NCBI RefSeq assembly: GCF_014207935.1
Contig: NZ_JACHLL010000001.1
Span: 992,001-1,056,000, forward strand
Origin: Pseudomonas fluvialis
GTDB taxonomy: Bacteria > Pseudomonadota > Gammaproteobacteria > Pseudomonadales > Pseudomonadaceae
DNA: 64,000 nt
Reading direction: 5' to 3'
Shown: one piece after another, positions 1 through 8,264 of the stretch
Position numbering within the stretch: the stretch's first letter is position 1
How the letters are laid out: each line of letters opens with the position of its first letter
The notes under the pieces: generated by a model
Databases searched by the model: none
What the model was told of the DNA's origin: nothing
What the model saw: the letters and a program-made list of their open reading frames with translations, nothing else
Program-made: the position numbers and the translations under genes

Positions 1-1
1 C

Positions 2-571
2 CTGTTCTACGTGCGCACCTTCGCCGGGCCTTGGCTGGGTGGTGAGGGTGCCAAGGGCATCGCCGAGATGCTCTGGCCGAACTTCGATTACACCTGGCCG
101 CTGCTCAATACCCCCGACCCCAAGCTGTATCCGGCACCCAAGGGCATCATCGATCCGTGGCATCTGCCGCTGATCAACACCATCCTGCTGGTCACCTCCA
201 GCTTCACGGTGACCTTCGCCCACCACGCGCTGAAGAAGAACCACCGCACGGCGCTCAAGGCCTGGCTGGCGCTGACCGTGCTGCTGGGCGCGTCGTTCCT
301 GGTGCTGCAGGTCGAGGAGTATGTGCACGCCTACACCGAGCTGGGCCTGACCCTCGGCTCGGGCATCTACGGCGCCACCTTCTTCATGCTCACCGGCTTT
401 CACGGTGCCCACGTAACGCTCGGCGCGATCATCCTCACGGTGATGCTGATCCGCGTGCTCAAGGGGCATTTCACGGCGGATCAGCACTTCGGTTTCGAGG
501 CGGCCAGTTGGTACTGGCACTTCGTCGATGTGGTCTGGTTGGGCCTGTTCGTTTTTGTCTATGTGCTCTGA
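2..571 (+). CDS. ctaE: Cytochrome c oxidase subunit III, 3' part (5' end outside window)
   Basis: C-terminal 189 residues of the heme-copper oxidase subunit III of an aa3-type cytochrome c oxidase; the reading frame is open to the window edge, so the start lies upstream. Several hydrophobic segments are visible, and family hallmarks are present: EEYVHAY, the GFHGAHV segment, and the terminal WYWHFVDVVWLGLFVFVYVL helix. It is an inner-membrane protein of the terminal oxidase. The following divergent gene and oxidase-assembly operon match the P. aeruginosa coIII region, supporting the call. Subunit identity is secure; only the 5' boundary is unknown. Confidence 0.96.
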   Translation: MFYVRTFAGPWLGGEGAKGIAEMLWPNFDYTWPLLNTPDPKLYPAPKGIIDPWHLPLINTILLVTSSFTVTFAHHALKKNHRTALKAWLALTVLLGASFLVLQVEEYVHAYTELGLTLGSGIYGATFFMLTGFHGAHVTLGAIILTVMLIRVLKGHFTADQHFGFEAASWYWHFVDVVWLGLFVFVYVL

Positions 572-581
572 GCGGGGGGGC

Positions 582-785
582 TCACCAGGTGGCGTGGCTG
601 ACCAGTTGGCCGCTGTAGAAGCCCCAGGCGATCAGCGCCAGGGTGATGGCAGTGAGACACACCCGCACCGTCAGGGCATTGACCAGCCGGGAGCCCTGGC
701 CGGCATCGCGAACCAGAAACACCAGGCCACTGAACAGGCTGATCACGGTGGCCAGCAGCATCAGGACAATCGCCAGCTTGAGCAT
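582..785 (-). CDS. Small twin-TM protein, DUF2909 family
   Basis: 67-residue membrane protein with two hydrophobic helices (about residues 2-22 and 42-62) separated by a short polar stretch with RDAGQGSRLVNAL. I chose the ATG at 785 rather than the longer frame starting at 863, because the extra 26 residues are Cys/Pro-rich, not membrane-like, and would overlap the SURF1 start. It sits convergent to oxidase subunit III and divergent from the SURF1 gene, the position of the DUF2909 protein in Pseudomonas oxidase clusters. A role in oxidase assembly is only inferred from location. Confidence 0.8.
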   Translation of the reverse strand: MLKLAIVLMLLATVISLFSGLVFLVRDAGQGSRLVNALTVRVCLTAITLALIAWGFYSGQLVSHATW

Positions 786-861
786 GGTGGTGACTCCGGG
801 GGAAGGACATGCGGGTAAACGGCAGTATAGGCAGTGGCACGCAGCAGCCAGGGGGGCGGGC

Positions 862-1590
862 ATGAACGGCTTTCGTCCCGGTCTGGCGCCGACCGTGCTG
901 GTGCTGTTGATGCTGCCGCTGCTGATCGGTCTGGGTGTGTGGCAACTGCAGCGTGCCGAGGAAAAGCGCCAGTTGCTCGCCGCCGAGGCGCTTCAGCGCG
1001 AGGCCCCGGCTCAGCCGCTGAGTCAGTTGGAAGAGCTGGCCGATCCCGCGTTTCGCCAGGTACGCCTGCACGGCCGCTTCGACGACCGGCATGCCCTGTT
1101 GCTGGACAGCCGCATTCGCCACGGTCAGGTAGGTGTCGAGCTGCTGCAACCCTTCTATGACCAGGCCAGCGGCCTGTGGCTGCTGGTCAACCGCGGCTGG
1201 CTGCCCTGGCCCGATCGCCGCCAGACGGTGCAGTTCAGCACCCCCGATCAGGAGCTGGACCTGACCGCCTGGGTCTACCGTTCCCCGGGCGAGCCGCTGC
1301 AACTGTCGGCCACGCCCTCGCGTGACTGGCCCCGGCTGATCAACCGGGTCGAGGCTCGCGCCCTGTGGAGCGAATTGGGGCGCGCCGGCTGGCCCTATGA
1401 ACTGCGTCTGAATCCCGGTCCGGCTGCTTATGCAGTGGACTGGCCCATCGTGGCCATGGGCCCGGAAAAACACCTCGGCTATGCCGTGCAGTGGTTTGCC
1501 CTGGGCCTGGCACTCATCCTTCTCTATAGCTACCTCGGCTGGCGCCGAGCGCAGGAGCTTGCCCATGTCGCACAGTCTGACGCTGTCTGA
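862..1590 (+). CDS. SURF1 family cytochrome oxidase assembly protein
   Basis: 242-residue inner-membrane protein of the SURF1/Shy1 family, which assists insertion of heme a into oxidase subunit I. It shows the family architecture: an N-terminal helix (LPLLIGLGVWQLQRAEEK), a periplasmic domain with LLVNRGWLPW, and a second helix near the C-terminus (FALGLALILLYSYLGWRR). The start at 862 gives the first helix directly; the longer open frame upstream encodes non-family sequence. It overlaps the next gene by 26 bases and heads the heme-A/copper assembly operon. Confidence 0.92.
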   Translation: MNGFRPGLAPTVLVLLMLPLLIGLGVWQLQRAEEKRQLLAAEALQREAPAQPLSQLEELADPAFRQVRLHGRFDDRHALLLDSRIRHGQVGVELLQPFYDQASGLWLLVNRGWLPWPDRRQTVQFSTPDQELDLTAWVYRSPGEPLQLSATPSRDWPRLINRVEARALWSELGRAGWPYELRLNPGPAAYAVDWPIVAMGPEKHLGYAVQWFALGLALILLYSYLGWRRAQELAHVAQSDAV

Positions 1591-2140
1591 ATCCTCCTCG
1601 CCGCGGGTGGGCCGCGGGCGTTTGCAGTTGCTGCTGATCCTGGCGGTGGTAATCGGCCCGATGCTGCTGGCCTCGGCCATGTACCACTGGCGCTTCTGGG
1701 TGCCGGAAGGGCGCAGCTACCACGGCGAGCTGATCGGCGGCGCCCTGAGTCGGGCCGATCTCGGCCTGCCGGTGCTGGAGGAAAGCCGCTGGCAGCTGCT
1801 GGTCACGGCGCCGGGCGAGTGCGCGGCAGATTGCCAGCAGCTGGTCTACCTGGCGCGGCAGATCCATATCGGTCTGGGTCGTGAAGCGGCGCGGGGCGCT
1901 CATGCACTGGCGACCGGGAGTACCCCGGAGGATTTCGCCGCCCAGCTGGCGCGGGAATACCCGCAACTGCAGCGCTTCACCCTGGCGGCGGACCGCTATC
2001 CGGCCGAGCGGGGCCAGGCGGCCCAGCTGTGGATCGTCGATCCCCACGGCAACCTGGTGCTGCGCTATGACGCCGATGCCAATGGCAAACAGGTGCTGAC
2101 CGACCTGCGCCTGCTGCTCAAGCTCTCCAACATCGGCTGA
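1565..2140 (+). CDS. Membrane-anchored SCO/thioredoxin-like protein
   Basis: 191 residues with one N-terminal transmembrane helix (about 17-40) and a periplasmic domain. The domain carries a CX3C pair (ECAADCQQ) followed later by VDPHGNLVLRYD, reminiscent of the copper-binding Cys-X3-Cys and downstream His of SCO proteins, although the DHSGN motif of true SCO is altered to DPHGN. It overlaps the SURF1 gene by 26 bases and precedes ctaA by 10, so it is translationally coupled. A copper-delivery or thiol-redox role in oxidase assembly is inferred; the family is divergent. Confidence 0.75.
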   Translation: MSHSLTLSESSSPRVGRGRLQLLLILAVVIGPMLLASAMYHWRFWVPEGRSYHGELIGGALSRADLGLPVLEESRWQLLVTAPGECAADCQQLVYLARQIHIGLGREAARGAHALATGSTPEDFAAQLAREYPQLQRFTLAADRYPAERGQAAQLWIVDPHGNLVLRYDADANGKQVLTDLRLLLKLSNIG

Positions 2141-2150
2141 GGAGTCCGCC

Positions 2151-3203
2151 ATGGCCAAACCGGGATTCCGCCTGGCCCTGTTTGCCACGCTGCTGGCGGC
2201 CGTGGTGGTGCTGCTGGGCGCCTACACCCGCCTGACCCACGCCGGCCTCGGCTGTCCGGACTGGCCGGGCTGCTACGGTTTCATCGGCGTGCCGATGAGC
2301 GAGCACAAGCAGAGCCTGGCTGAGGCACGCTTCCCCGAGGCGCCCGTTGAGGTGGAAAAGGGCTGGAACGAGATGGTCCACCGCTATTTTGCCGGCAGTC
2401 TCGGCCTAGTCATTCTAGGCCTGGCGGTGCAGGCGCTACGCCGCCGGGGCGAACCCGGACAGCCGTTGAAACTGCCGCTGCTGCTGCTCGGCGTGGTCAT
2501 TGCCCAGGCCGCTTTCGGCATGTGGACTGTGACGCTCAAGCTGTGGCCGCAGGTGGTCACCGCGCACCTGCTGGGTGGCTTTACCACCCTTTCGCTGCTC
2601 TTCCTTCTCACCCTGCGCCTGTCCGGCGCGCTGCCGGTGCTGCCCGGCATTCCCCGGCGCCTGTGCGGGCTGGCGGCGCTGGCACTGGCCCTGGTGATCG
2701 GGCAGATCGCCCTGGGCGGCTGGGTCAGCTCCAACTACGCGGCGGTGGCCTGCGTCGACCTGCCCACCTGCCATGGCGAGTGGCTTCCGGCGATGGACTT
2801 TGCCAACGGCTTCCACCTGACCCAGCACATCGGCCCCAACTACCTCGGTGGCCAGCTCGACAGCGAGGCACGCACCGCCATCCACATGAGCCACCGGCTT
2901 GGCGCCCTGCTGGTCACGCTGCTGGTGCTGGTGCTGGCCTGGCGCCTGCGGGCTGCCGGCCAGGGCCGGCTGGCCGCTGTGCTGGTGCTGGCTCTGGCTA
3001 CCCAGGTCAGTCTGGGCATCAGCAATGTGCTGCTGCATCTGCCGCTGGCCGTGGCGGTGGCACACAACGGCGGCGGCGCTGTCCTGCTGCTGGTGCTGGT
3101 GCTGATCAATTACCGCCTGCGTGGCGTTGCCGCGTTCGCGAGCGCTGCTCGCGAATCCGCCGACGTCCCGGTTGCCGCCGGCCTGGTCCAGACCGGCAAA
3201 TAA
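2151..3203 (+). CDS. ctaA: Heme A synthase (COX15/CtaA family)
   Basis: 350-residue polytopic membrane protein that oxidises the C8 methyl of heme O to give heme A. Diagnostic motifs: the loop THAGLGCPDWPGC with its Cys pair, heme-ligand histidines in MVHRYFAG, TAHLLGGF, MSHRLGAL and VAHNGGG, and a second Cys pair in CVDLPTCHGEW. These form the two pseudo-symmetric four-helix heme domains. An ATG at 2151 preceded by GAGG-like sequence fits. It lies immediately before ctaB, which makes its substrate. Confidence 0.96.
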   Translation: MAKPGFRLALFATLLAAVVVLLGAYTRLTHAGLGCPDWPGCYGFIGVPMSEHKQSLAEARFPEAPVEVEKGWNEMVHRYFAGSLGLVILGLAVQALRRRGEPGQPLKLPLLLLGVVIAQAAFGMWTVTLKLWPQVVTAHLLGGFTTLSLLFLLTLRLSGALPVLPGIPRRLCGLAALALALVIGQIALGGWVSSNYAAVACVDLPTCHGEWLPAMDFANGFHLTQHIGPNYLGGQLDSEARTAIHMSHRLGALLVTLLVLVLAWRLRAAGQGRLAAVLVLALATQVSLGISNVLLHLPLAVAVAHNGGGAVLLLVLVLINYRLRGVAAFASAARESADVPVAAGLVQTGK

Positions 3204-3221
3204 CGATAAGGAGAGACCCAC

Positions 3222-4121
3222 ATGGCTACTCTGCTGCAAACCCGTCAGGAGCCCGCAAGCTGGCGCGACTATCTGGAACTGACCAAGCCGCGCGTGGTGC
3301 TGCTGATGCTGATCACCTCCCTGGTCGGCATGTTCCTCGCAACCCGCGCCGGTGTGCCCTGGACGGTGCTGCTGTTCGGCAACCTCGGCATCGGCCTGTG
3401 TGCCGGAGGGGCGGCGGCAGTCAACCATGTGGTGGACCGGCGCATCGACTCGATCATGGCGCGCACCTACAAGCGCCCGGTCACCGCCGGGCGGGTTTCA
3501 CCGGTCGCCGCTCTGCTCTTTGCGGCGGTGCTGGCGCTAATGGGGTTGATCCTGCTGCTGACCTTCACCAACGAGCTGGCCGCCTGGCTGACCCTGGCAT
3601 CCCTGCTCGGCTATGCGGTGCTCTATACCGGCTTTCTCAAGCGCGCCACGCCGCAGAACATCGTTATCGGCGGTCTGGCCGGCGCCGCCCCGCCACTGCT
3701 TGGGTGGGTGGCGGTCACCGGGCATATCAGCGCCGAGCCGCTGCTGCTGGTGCTGATCATCTTCGCCTGGACGCCGCCGCATTTCTGGGCGCTGGCCATC
3801 CATCGCAAGGCCGAATACGCCAAGGCCGATATCCCCATGCTGCCGGTGACCCATGGTGAGCACTACACCAAGGTGCACATCCTGCTGTACACCCTGATCA
3901 TGTTTGCGGTGACGCTGCTGCCCTATGCCATCCACATGAGCGGGGCGCTCTATCTCGGCTGTGCGCTCGTGCTCGGCGGGCGCTTCCTGCACTGGGCCTG
4001 GGTGCTGTACCGTGACAGCCAACCGCACGCGGCGATCAACACCTTCAAGTACAGTATCTGGTACCTGTTCCTGTTGTTCATCGCGCTGCTTGCCGATCAC
4101 TACCTGCTGCTGAACCTATGA
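3222..4121 (+). CDS. ctaB: Protoheme IX farnesyltransferase (heme O synthase)
   Basis: 299-residue UbiA-superfamily membrane prenyltransferase converting heme B to heme O. The prenyl-diphosphate motif NHVVDRRIDSIM appears around residues 68-80 and the family loop YTGFLKRATPQNIVIGG around residue 135, followed by APPLLGW and a conserved WTPPHFWALA. AAGGAGAG lies just before the ATG at 3222. The stop overlaps the start of the SCO gene by four bases. It may also be labelled cyoE; the context (ctaA, SURF1, SCO) assigns it to the aa3 oxidase. Confidence 0.96.
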   Translation: MATLLQTRQEPASWRDYLELTKPRVVLLMLITSLVGMFLATRAGVPWTVLLFGNLGIGLCAGGAAAVNHVVDRRIDSIMARTYKRPVTAGRVSPVAALLFAAVLALMGLILLLTFTNELAAWLTLASLLGYAVLYTGFLKRATPQNIVIGGLAGAAPPLLGWVAVTGHISAEPLLLVLIIFAWTPPHFWALAIHRKAEYAKADIPMLPVTHGEHYTKVHILLYTLIMFAVTLLPYAIHMSGALYLGCALVLGGRFLHWAWVLYRDSQPHAAINTFKYSIWYLFLLFIALLADHYLLLNL

Positions 4122-4756
4122 CCTCAATTCAGAAAACCGTTGTTGTTCTCGCGGCCCTGGTGGCCATCGTCCTCGGTCTCACCGTGCACAAAGTCCTTGG
4201 CAGCAAGGGCGACGGCCTGGACAAGGCAGCCCTGCTGGATGCCGGCATCATTCTCCTGCCGCAGAGCCGTGAGCTGCCGGAGCTGACCCTGAGTAACGTC
4301 GACGGCCAGCCGCAGGCGCTGGCCAGTCTCAAGGGCAAGTGGACTCTGGTGTTCTTCGGCTACACCTTCTGCCCGGATATCTGCCCGACCACCCTGGCCC
4401 AGCTGCGTCAGCTCAACGGTCTGCTACCGGCCGAGGCGCGCAGCCAGCTGCAGATCCTCATGGTCAGCCTCGACCCGCACCGCGATACCCCGGAGAAGCT
4501 CAAGCAGTACCTGGGCTTTTTCGACCCGGCCTACCTGGGCCTGACCGGGCCGCTGGCGGATATCCAGACCCTGGCCAATGCCGTGAGCATCCCTTTCATT
4601 CCGGGCGATACCAGCAAGGAAAACTACACCGTCGATCACAGTGGCAACCTCGTGCTGCTGGGGCCTGACGGGCGTCAGCGCGGCTTCATCCGCGCGCCAC
4701 TGAACAACGAGAAGCTCAAAACGCAGCTGCCGACGCTGCTGCAGAGTGGAGGCTGA
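4118..4756 (+). CDS. SCO1/SenC family copper chaperone
   Basis: 212-residue membrane-anchored thioredoxin-fold protein that delivers copper to the CuA/CuB sites of cytochrome oxidase. After an N-terminal helix (residues 7-25) come the copper-binding CX3C in FCPDICPTT, the conserved SLDPHRDTPE segment and the third ligand His in YTVDHSGNLV. Its start overlaps the ctaB stop (ATGA), indicating coupled translation. Length and all three ligands are normal for an active family member. Confidence 0.95.
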   Translation: MTSIQKTVVVLAALVAIVLGLTVHKVLGSKGDGLDKAALLDAGIILLPQSRELPELTLSNVDGQPQALASLKGKWTLVFFGYTFCPDICPTTLAQLRQLNGLLPAEARSQLQILMVSLDPHRDTPEKLKQYLGFFDPAYLGLTGPLADIQTLANAVSIPFIPGDTSKENYTVDHSGNLVLLGPDGRQRGFIRAPLNNEKLKTQLPTLLQSGG

Positions 4757-4763
4757 GGCACGG

Positions 4764-5441
4764 ATGCTCGACACGCGATACTGCTCGCGCCTGGGGGCCA
4801 GCGCCGCCCTGCTCGGCGCCCTGTTGCTGATGCTGGGTACTTTGCTGCATCCGATGCAGGCGCCGCCCTGGGATGCTGCCGCGGCCTTCGCGGAATACGC
4901 CGCCGATCATCACTGGCTGACCAGCCACCTGGTCCAGCTGCTGGGCGTGCTGCTGGGCGTGCTCGCCCTGCTGGCGCTGGCCTGGCGCCTGCGGGACGGC
5001 AAGGCCGGGGTCTGGGCCCTGTTTGGTGCCGCCTGTGCCGTCGCCAGTATGACCCTGGCCTTCGCCCTGCAAGCGGTGGATGGCGTGGCGCTCAAGCTGA
5101 TGGTCGACCAGTGGGCCGGGGCCGAGGAACCGCTCAGGGCTCAGCTGTTTGCTGCCACCTATGGGGTACGCCAGATCGAGGCGGGCCTGGCTGCACTGTT
5201 CGCGCTGAGCTTCTCCATCAGTCTGCTGCTGTATGCCCCGGCGCTGTGGTTGAGCCGCCTGGCGCCGCGCGGCCTGGCACTCGGTGTGTTGCTGGCGGGT
5301 GGCACCAATCTGCTGGCCGCGTTGCTGCAGGGGCACGACGGCTTCTCCGAGCGGGCCATGAACTGGAGCATGCCGGCTTCGCTGTTCGCCCTGCTCTGGT
5401 TCCTCTGGCTGGCGGTCTGGCTGTGGCGTCATCCGGAATGA
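4764..5441 (+). CDS. Unknown integral membrane protein at end of oxidase-assembly operon
   Basis: 225 residues, mostly hydrophobic, with about six likely transmembrane helices and a short C-terminal WLWRHPE tail. The ATG at 4764 is preferred over the in-frame ATG at 4746, because the latter overlaps the SCO gene while GAGGCTGAG sits at ribosome-binding distance from 4764. It is the last gene before a strong terminator and so is cotranscribed with ctaAB-SCO. I do not recognise a named family; no catalytic motif is visible. Confidence 0.75.
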   Translation: MLDTRYCSRLGASAALLGALLLMLGTLLHPMQAPPWDAAAAFAEYAADHHWLTSHLVQLLGVLLGVLALLALAWRLRDGKAGVWALFGAACAVASMTLAFALQAVDGVALKLMVDQWAGAEEPLRAQLFAATYGVRQIEAGLAALFALSFSISLLLYAPALWLSRLAPRGLALGVLLAGGTNLLAALLQGHDGFSERAMNWSMPASLFALLWFLWLAVWLWRHPE

Positions 5442-5468
5442 AAAAGCCCGCTCATTGAGCGGGCTTTT
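5442..5468 (+). terminator. Rho-independent terminator after oxidase-assembly operon
   Basis: Perfect 12-bp stem AAAAGCCCGCTC / GAGCGGGCTTTT with a 3-base loop, starting one base after the stop of the last operon gene. Because the stem begins with an A run it can also act for the convergent metQ transcript. Confidence 0.92.
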
Positions 5469-5488
5469 CCGTTGCGTCCGGGCGGCGA

Positions 5489-6271
5489 TCAGAACGCCGG
5501 AACCACGGCGCCCTGGTACTTCTCGGTGATGAAGGTCTTCACCTCGGCGCTGTTGAGGGCCTTGGCCAGTTTTTGCAGGGCGGCGTCGTCCTTGCGGTCG
5601 GCGCGTACCACCAGGATGTTGACGTAGGGCGAGTCGCTGCCTTCGATGGCCAGGGCGTCCTTGGTCGGGTTGAGCTTGGCTTCCAGCGCATAGTTGGTGT
5701 TGATCAGGGCCAGGTCGACCTGATCCAGCACGCGCGGCAGGGTGGCTGCTTCCAGCTCGCGAATCTTCAGGTTCTTCGGGTTGTCGGCAATGTCCTTCAC
5801 CGTGGCGGTGATGCCGGCTTCCGGCTTGAGGCTGATCAGGCCGGTCTTCTGCAGCAGGAGCAGGGCGCGGCCGCCGTTGGTGGCGTCGTTGGGAATCACC
5901 ACCTGGGCGCCTTCGCTCAGCTCGCTGAGGTTCTTGATCTTGCTCGAATAGGCGCCGAAGGGCTCGACGTGTACGCCGGCGATGCTTACCAGCTCGGTGC
6001 CGCGGCTCTTGTTGAACTCATCCAGGTACGGCTGGTGCTGGAAGAAGTTGGCGTCCAGGCGCTCTTCGGCCACCTGCACGTTGGGCTGCACGTAATCGGT
6101 GAAGACCTTGATCTTCAGCTCGACCCCTTCCTTGGCCAGAGCCGGTTTGACGAATTCGAGGATTTCCGCGTGCGGTACGGCGGTGGCCGCCACGCTGAGG
6201 CTATCGGCGGCCTGGGCGGCAGCACTGGTCAGGGCCGCCGCGGTGGCGAGGGCAGTCAGCAGTTTCTTCAT
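5489..6271 (-). CDS. metQ: Methionine ABC transporter substrate-binding protein
   Basis: 260-residue periplasmic binding protein of the NlpA/MetQ family. The signal peptide ends in AAAQA before ADSLSV, and there is no lipobox cysteine, so it is predicted to be soluble periplasmic rather than a lipoprotein like E. coli MetQ. Family motifs: HAEILEFVKPALAKEGV, FTDYVQPN, FFQHQPYL, and IPNDATNGGRAL. AAGGAG precedes the ATG. It is downstream of metI (67-base gap) in a metNIQ operon; the substrate is methionine by family and operon context. Confidence 0.95.
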   Translation of the reverse strand: MKKLLTALATAAALTSAAAQAADSLSVAATAVPHAEILEFVKPALAKEGVELKIKVFTDYVQPNVQVAEERLDANFFQHQPYLDEFNKSRGTELVSIAGVHVEPFGAYSSKIKNLSELSEGAQVVIPNDATNGGRALLLLQKTGLISLKPEAGITATVKDIADNPKNLKIRELEAATLPRVLDQVDLALINTNYALEAKLNPTKDALAIEGSDSPYVNILVVRADRKDDAALQKLAKALNSAEVKTFITEKYQGAVVPAF

Positions 6272-6338
6272 GGTTCAACTCCTTGTGGGATTTTGGCGCG
6301 GGGTCCGGCGGGTAGCCGGTTGCCCGCTGTTCTCGGGA

Positions 6339-7019
6339 TTACTTGCGGGAAAAGTGCACCACCAGCTTGTCGCCGGCGGTTTGCAGGACCTGCACCAGGA
6401 CCAGCAGGAGAATCACGGTCACGGCCATGACATCCGGCTGGTAGCGCTGGTAGCCGTAGCGCACGGCCAGGTCGCCGAGGCCGCCGCCGCCGATCAGGCC
6501 GCTCATGGCGGTGTAGGACACCAGGGTGATGGCGGTGACGGTGATGGCAGCAATCAGCCCCGGCAGGGCTTCGGGCAGCAGTGCACGGGTGATGATCTGC
6601 AGGGTGCTGGCGCCCATGGCCTGCAGCGCCTCGATGATGCCGCGGTCGACCTCGCGCAGGGCGGTTTCCACCAGCCGGGCGAAGAATGGCGTGGCGCCGA
6701 CCACCAGCGGTGGAATGGCACCGGCCACGCCCAGCGAGGTGCCGGTGATCAGTACGGTCAGCGGGATCATCAGGATCAGCAGGATCACGAACGGCACCGA
6801 GCGCAGCACGTTGACTAGCAGCGACAGCAGGCCGTACAGCGCTTTCTGTTCAAACAGCTGGCGTGGCCCGGTGAGGAACAGCAGCACGCCCAGCGGCAGG
6901 CCGAGCAGCACGGTGAACAGCAGCGAACCGCCGAGCATGTTGAGGGTGTCGAGACTGGCGTAGCCGATCTCCTGCCAGTCGACATTGGGCAGCCAGGTGG
7001 CGAGCAGGGATTCGCTCAT
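6339..7019 (-). CDS. metI: Methionine ABC transporter permease
   Basis: 226-residue inner-membrane permease with about five helices and the BPD_transp_1 EAA loop ([22 protein letters not shown] near residues 136-157) that docks on MetN. The ATG overlaps the metN stop by four bases, giving coupled translation. Length matches the family. Confidence 0.95.
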   Translation of the reverse strand: MSESLLATWLPNVDWQEIGYASLDTLNMLGGSLLFTVLLGLPLGVLLFLTGPRQLFEQKALYGLLSLLVNVLRSVPFVILLILMIPLTVLITGTSLGVAGAIPPLVVGATPFFARLVETALREVDRGIIEALQAMGASTLQIITRALLPEALPGLIAAITVTAITLVSYTAMSGLIGGGGLGDLAVRYGYQRYQPDVMAVTVILLLVLVQVLQTAGDKLVVHFSRK

Positions 7020-8023
7020 CGCAGCACCTCCAGATGCACGTCGGCCGCCCGGAAGCGCGCCAGCGCAGCGTCGATGTCACCGCCGGTAAGGGCCAGGGTC
7101 AGCTGGCCGTAGGGGTTGTCCTTGATGCGGTCGATGCGCCCGGCGAGGATGCTGTAGTCCACCCCCGTCTCGCGGGCGACCGTGCCCAGCAGCGGGGCGT
7201 AGGTGGCCTCTCCCTGGAAGGTCAGGCGCAGGATGCGTCCGCTCACATGGGCAAAATCATCGTGCTGTTCGCCCTCGTCGACGTGCTCGGATTCGCGGAC
7301 GAAGCGCTGGGTAGTCGCATGCTGCGGATGGAGGAAGACCTGGGCCACCGGCCCCTGCTCGACGATGACGCCGGCATCCATCACCGCCACCTGATCGCAG
7401 ACACGGCGGATCACGTCCATCTCGTGGGTGATCAGCACGATGCTCAGGCCCAGTTCGCGGTTGATCTCGGCCAGCAGTTGCAGAACCTGGCCGGTGGTCT
7501 GCGGGTCGAGGGCGCTGGTGGCTTCGTCGCACAGCAGGATCTTCGGTTCGGTGGCCAGGGCACGAGCGATGCCGACACGCTGCTTCTGCCCGCCTGACAG
7601 TTGCGCCGGGTACTTGTGGGCGTGCTCGGCGAGACCCACGCGTTGCAGCAACTGGCTGACCCGGCTGGCGATCTCGCTGCTGCCGAGTTCACCGGCCAGC
7701 TGCAGCGGTAGCGCCACGTTGGCGGCCACGGTTTTCGAGGCGAGCAGGTTGAAGTGCTGGAAGATCATCCCGACCTGCTGGCGAAAGCGCCGCAGGCCCT
7801 GGGCGTCGAGGGCGGTGATGTCTTCGCCATCGATGACGATACGGCCGCCGCTGGGCTCTTCGAGGCGATTGATCAGGCGCAGCAGCGTGCTTTTGCCGGC
7901 GCCGGAGTGGCCGATCAGGCCGAACACCTGGCCGGTTTCGATGCGCAGGTCGCTGGGGTGCAGGGCGGTGATGGTGTGGCCCTGCACCGGATAGGCCTTG
8001 TGCACCTGGTGGAATTCGATCAC
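7016..8023 (-). CDS. metN: Methionine ABC transporter ATP-binding protein
   Basis: 335-residue ATPase energising methionine uptake. Walker [10 protein letters not shown] (about residue 38), signature [15 protein letters not shown], Walker [13 protein letters not shown] and H-loop ITHEMD are all intact. A C-terminal NIL domain (about 255-335) is present; in MetN this domain binds methionine for trans-inhibition. The start codon is GTG. It is the first gene of metNIQ. No S-box-like leader is apparent upstream. Confidence 0.96.
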   Translation of the reverse strand: MIEFHQVHKAYPVQGHTITALHPSDLRIETGQVFGLIGHSGAGKSTLLRLINRLEEPSGGRIVIDGEDITALDAQGLRRFRQQVGMIFQHFNLLASKTVAANVALPLQLAGELGSSEIASRVSQLLQRVGLAEHAHKYPAQLSGGQKQRVGIARALATEPKILLCDEATSALDPQTTGQVLQLLAEINRELGLSIVLITHEMDVIRRVCDQVAVMDAGVIVEQGPVAQVFLHPQHATTQRFVRESEHVDEGEQHDDFAHVSGRILRLTFQGEATYAPLLGTVARETGVDYSILAGRIDRIKDNPYGQLTLALTGGDIDAALARFRAADVHLEVLR

Positions 8024-8164
8024 GGATCAACCTTTTGGGTCTGGGTTTCAGGTGACGGCGGGATTGGCCGGAACCCACTGCGCGCAGGCAGTACACGCGC
8101 CGGTTGGGCGCGGGCGGCAGTTTACCTGCGGTGCTTTAGGTCGGAAAAAACTTTGTGGCTCTAT

Positions 8165-8174
8165 GGTTATAACC
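8165..8174. promoter_or_regulatory. 10-bp palindrome upstream of metN, possible operator/promoter
   Basis: The perfect palindrome GGTTATAACC, flanked by TT and AT-rich sequence, lies about 140 bases upstream of metN and about 90 bases after the stop of the next gene upstream on the same strand. Read on the minus strand, TATAAC could serve as a -10 element. No specific regulator can be assigned. Confidence 0.3.
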
Positions 8175-8218
8175 AAAGGCCGGAATCCTGACCACCTGCT
8201 CCAGTTTAGCCGCAGAAA

Positions 8219-8249
8219 GCACAAGACCGGGCATGACCCGGTCTTGTGC
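8219..8249 (-). terminator. Rho-independent terminator
   Basis: Perfect 13-bp stem GCACAAGACCGGG / CCCGGTCTTGTGC with a 5-base loop. On the minus strand it is followed by TTTCTG. It lies 15 bases after the stop of the coiled-coil protein gene and separates that gene from metN. Confidence 0.85.
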
Positions 8250-8264
8250 CTGACTGGATGGGCG

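Noticed and set aside
8024..8264. S-box or other methionine riboswitch before metN
   Set aside because: No SAM-riboswitch helices or conserved sequence are visible; only a 10-bp palindrome and a terminator are present.
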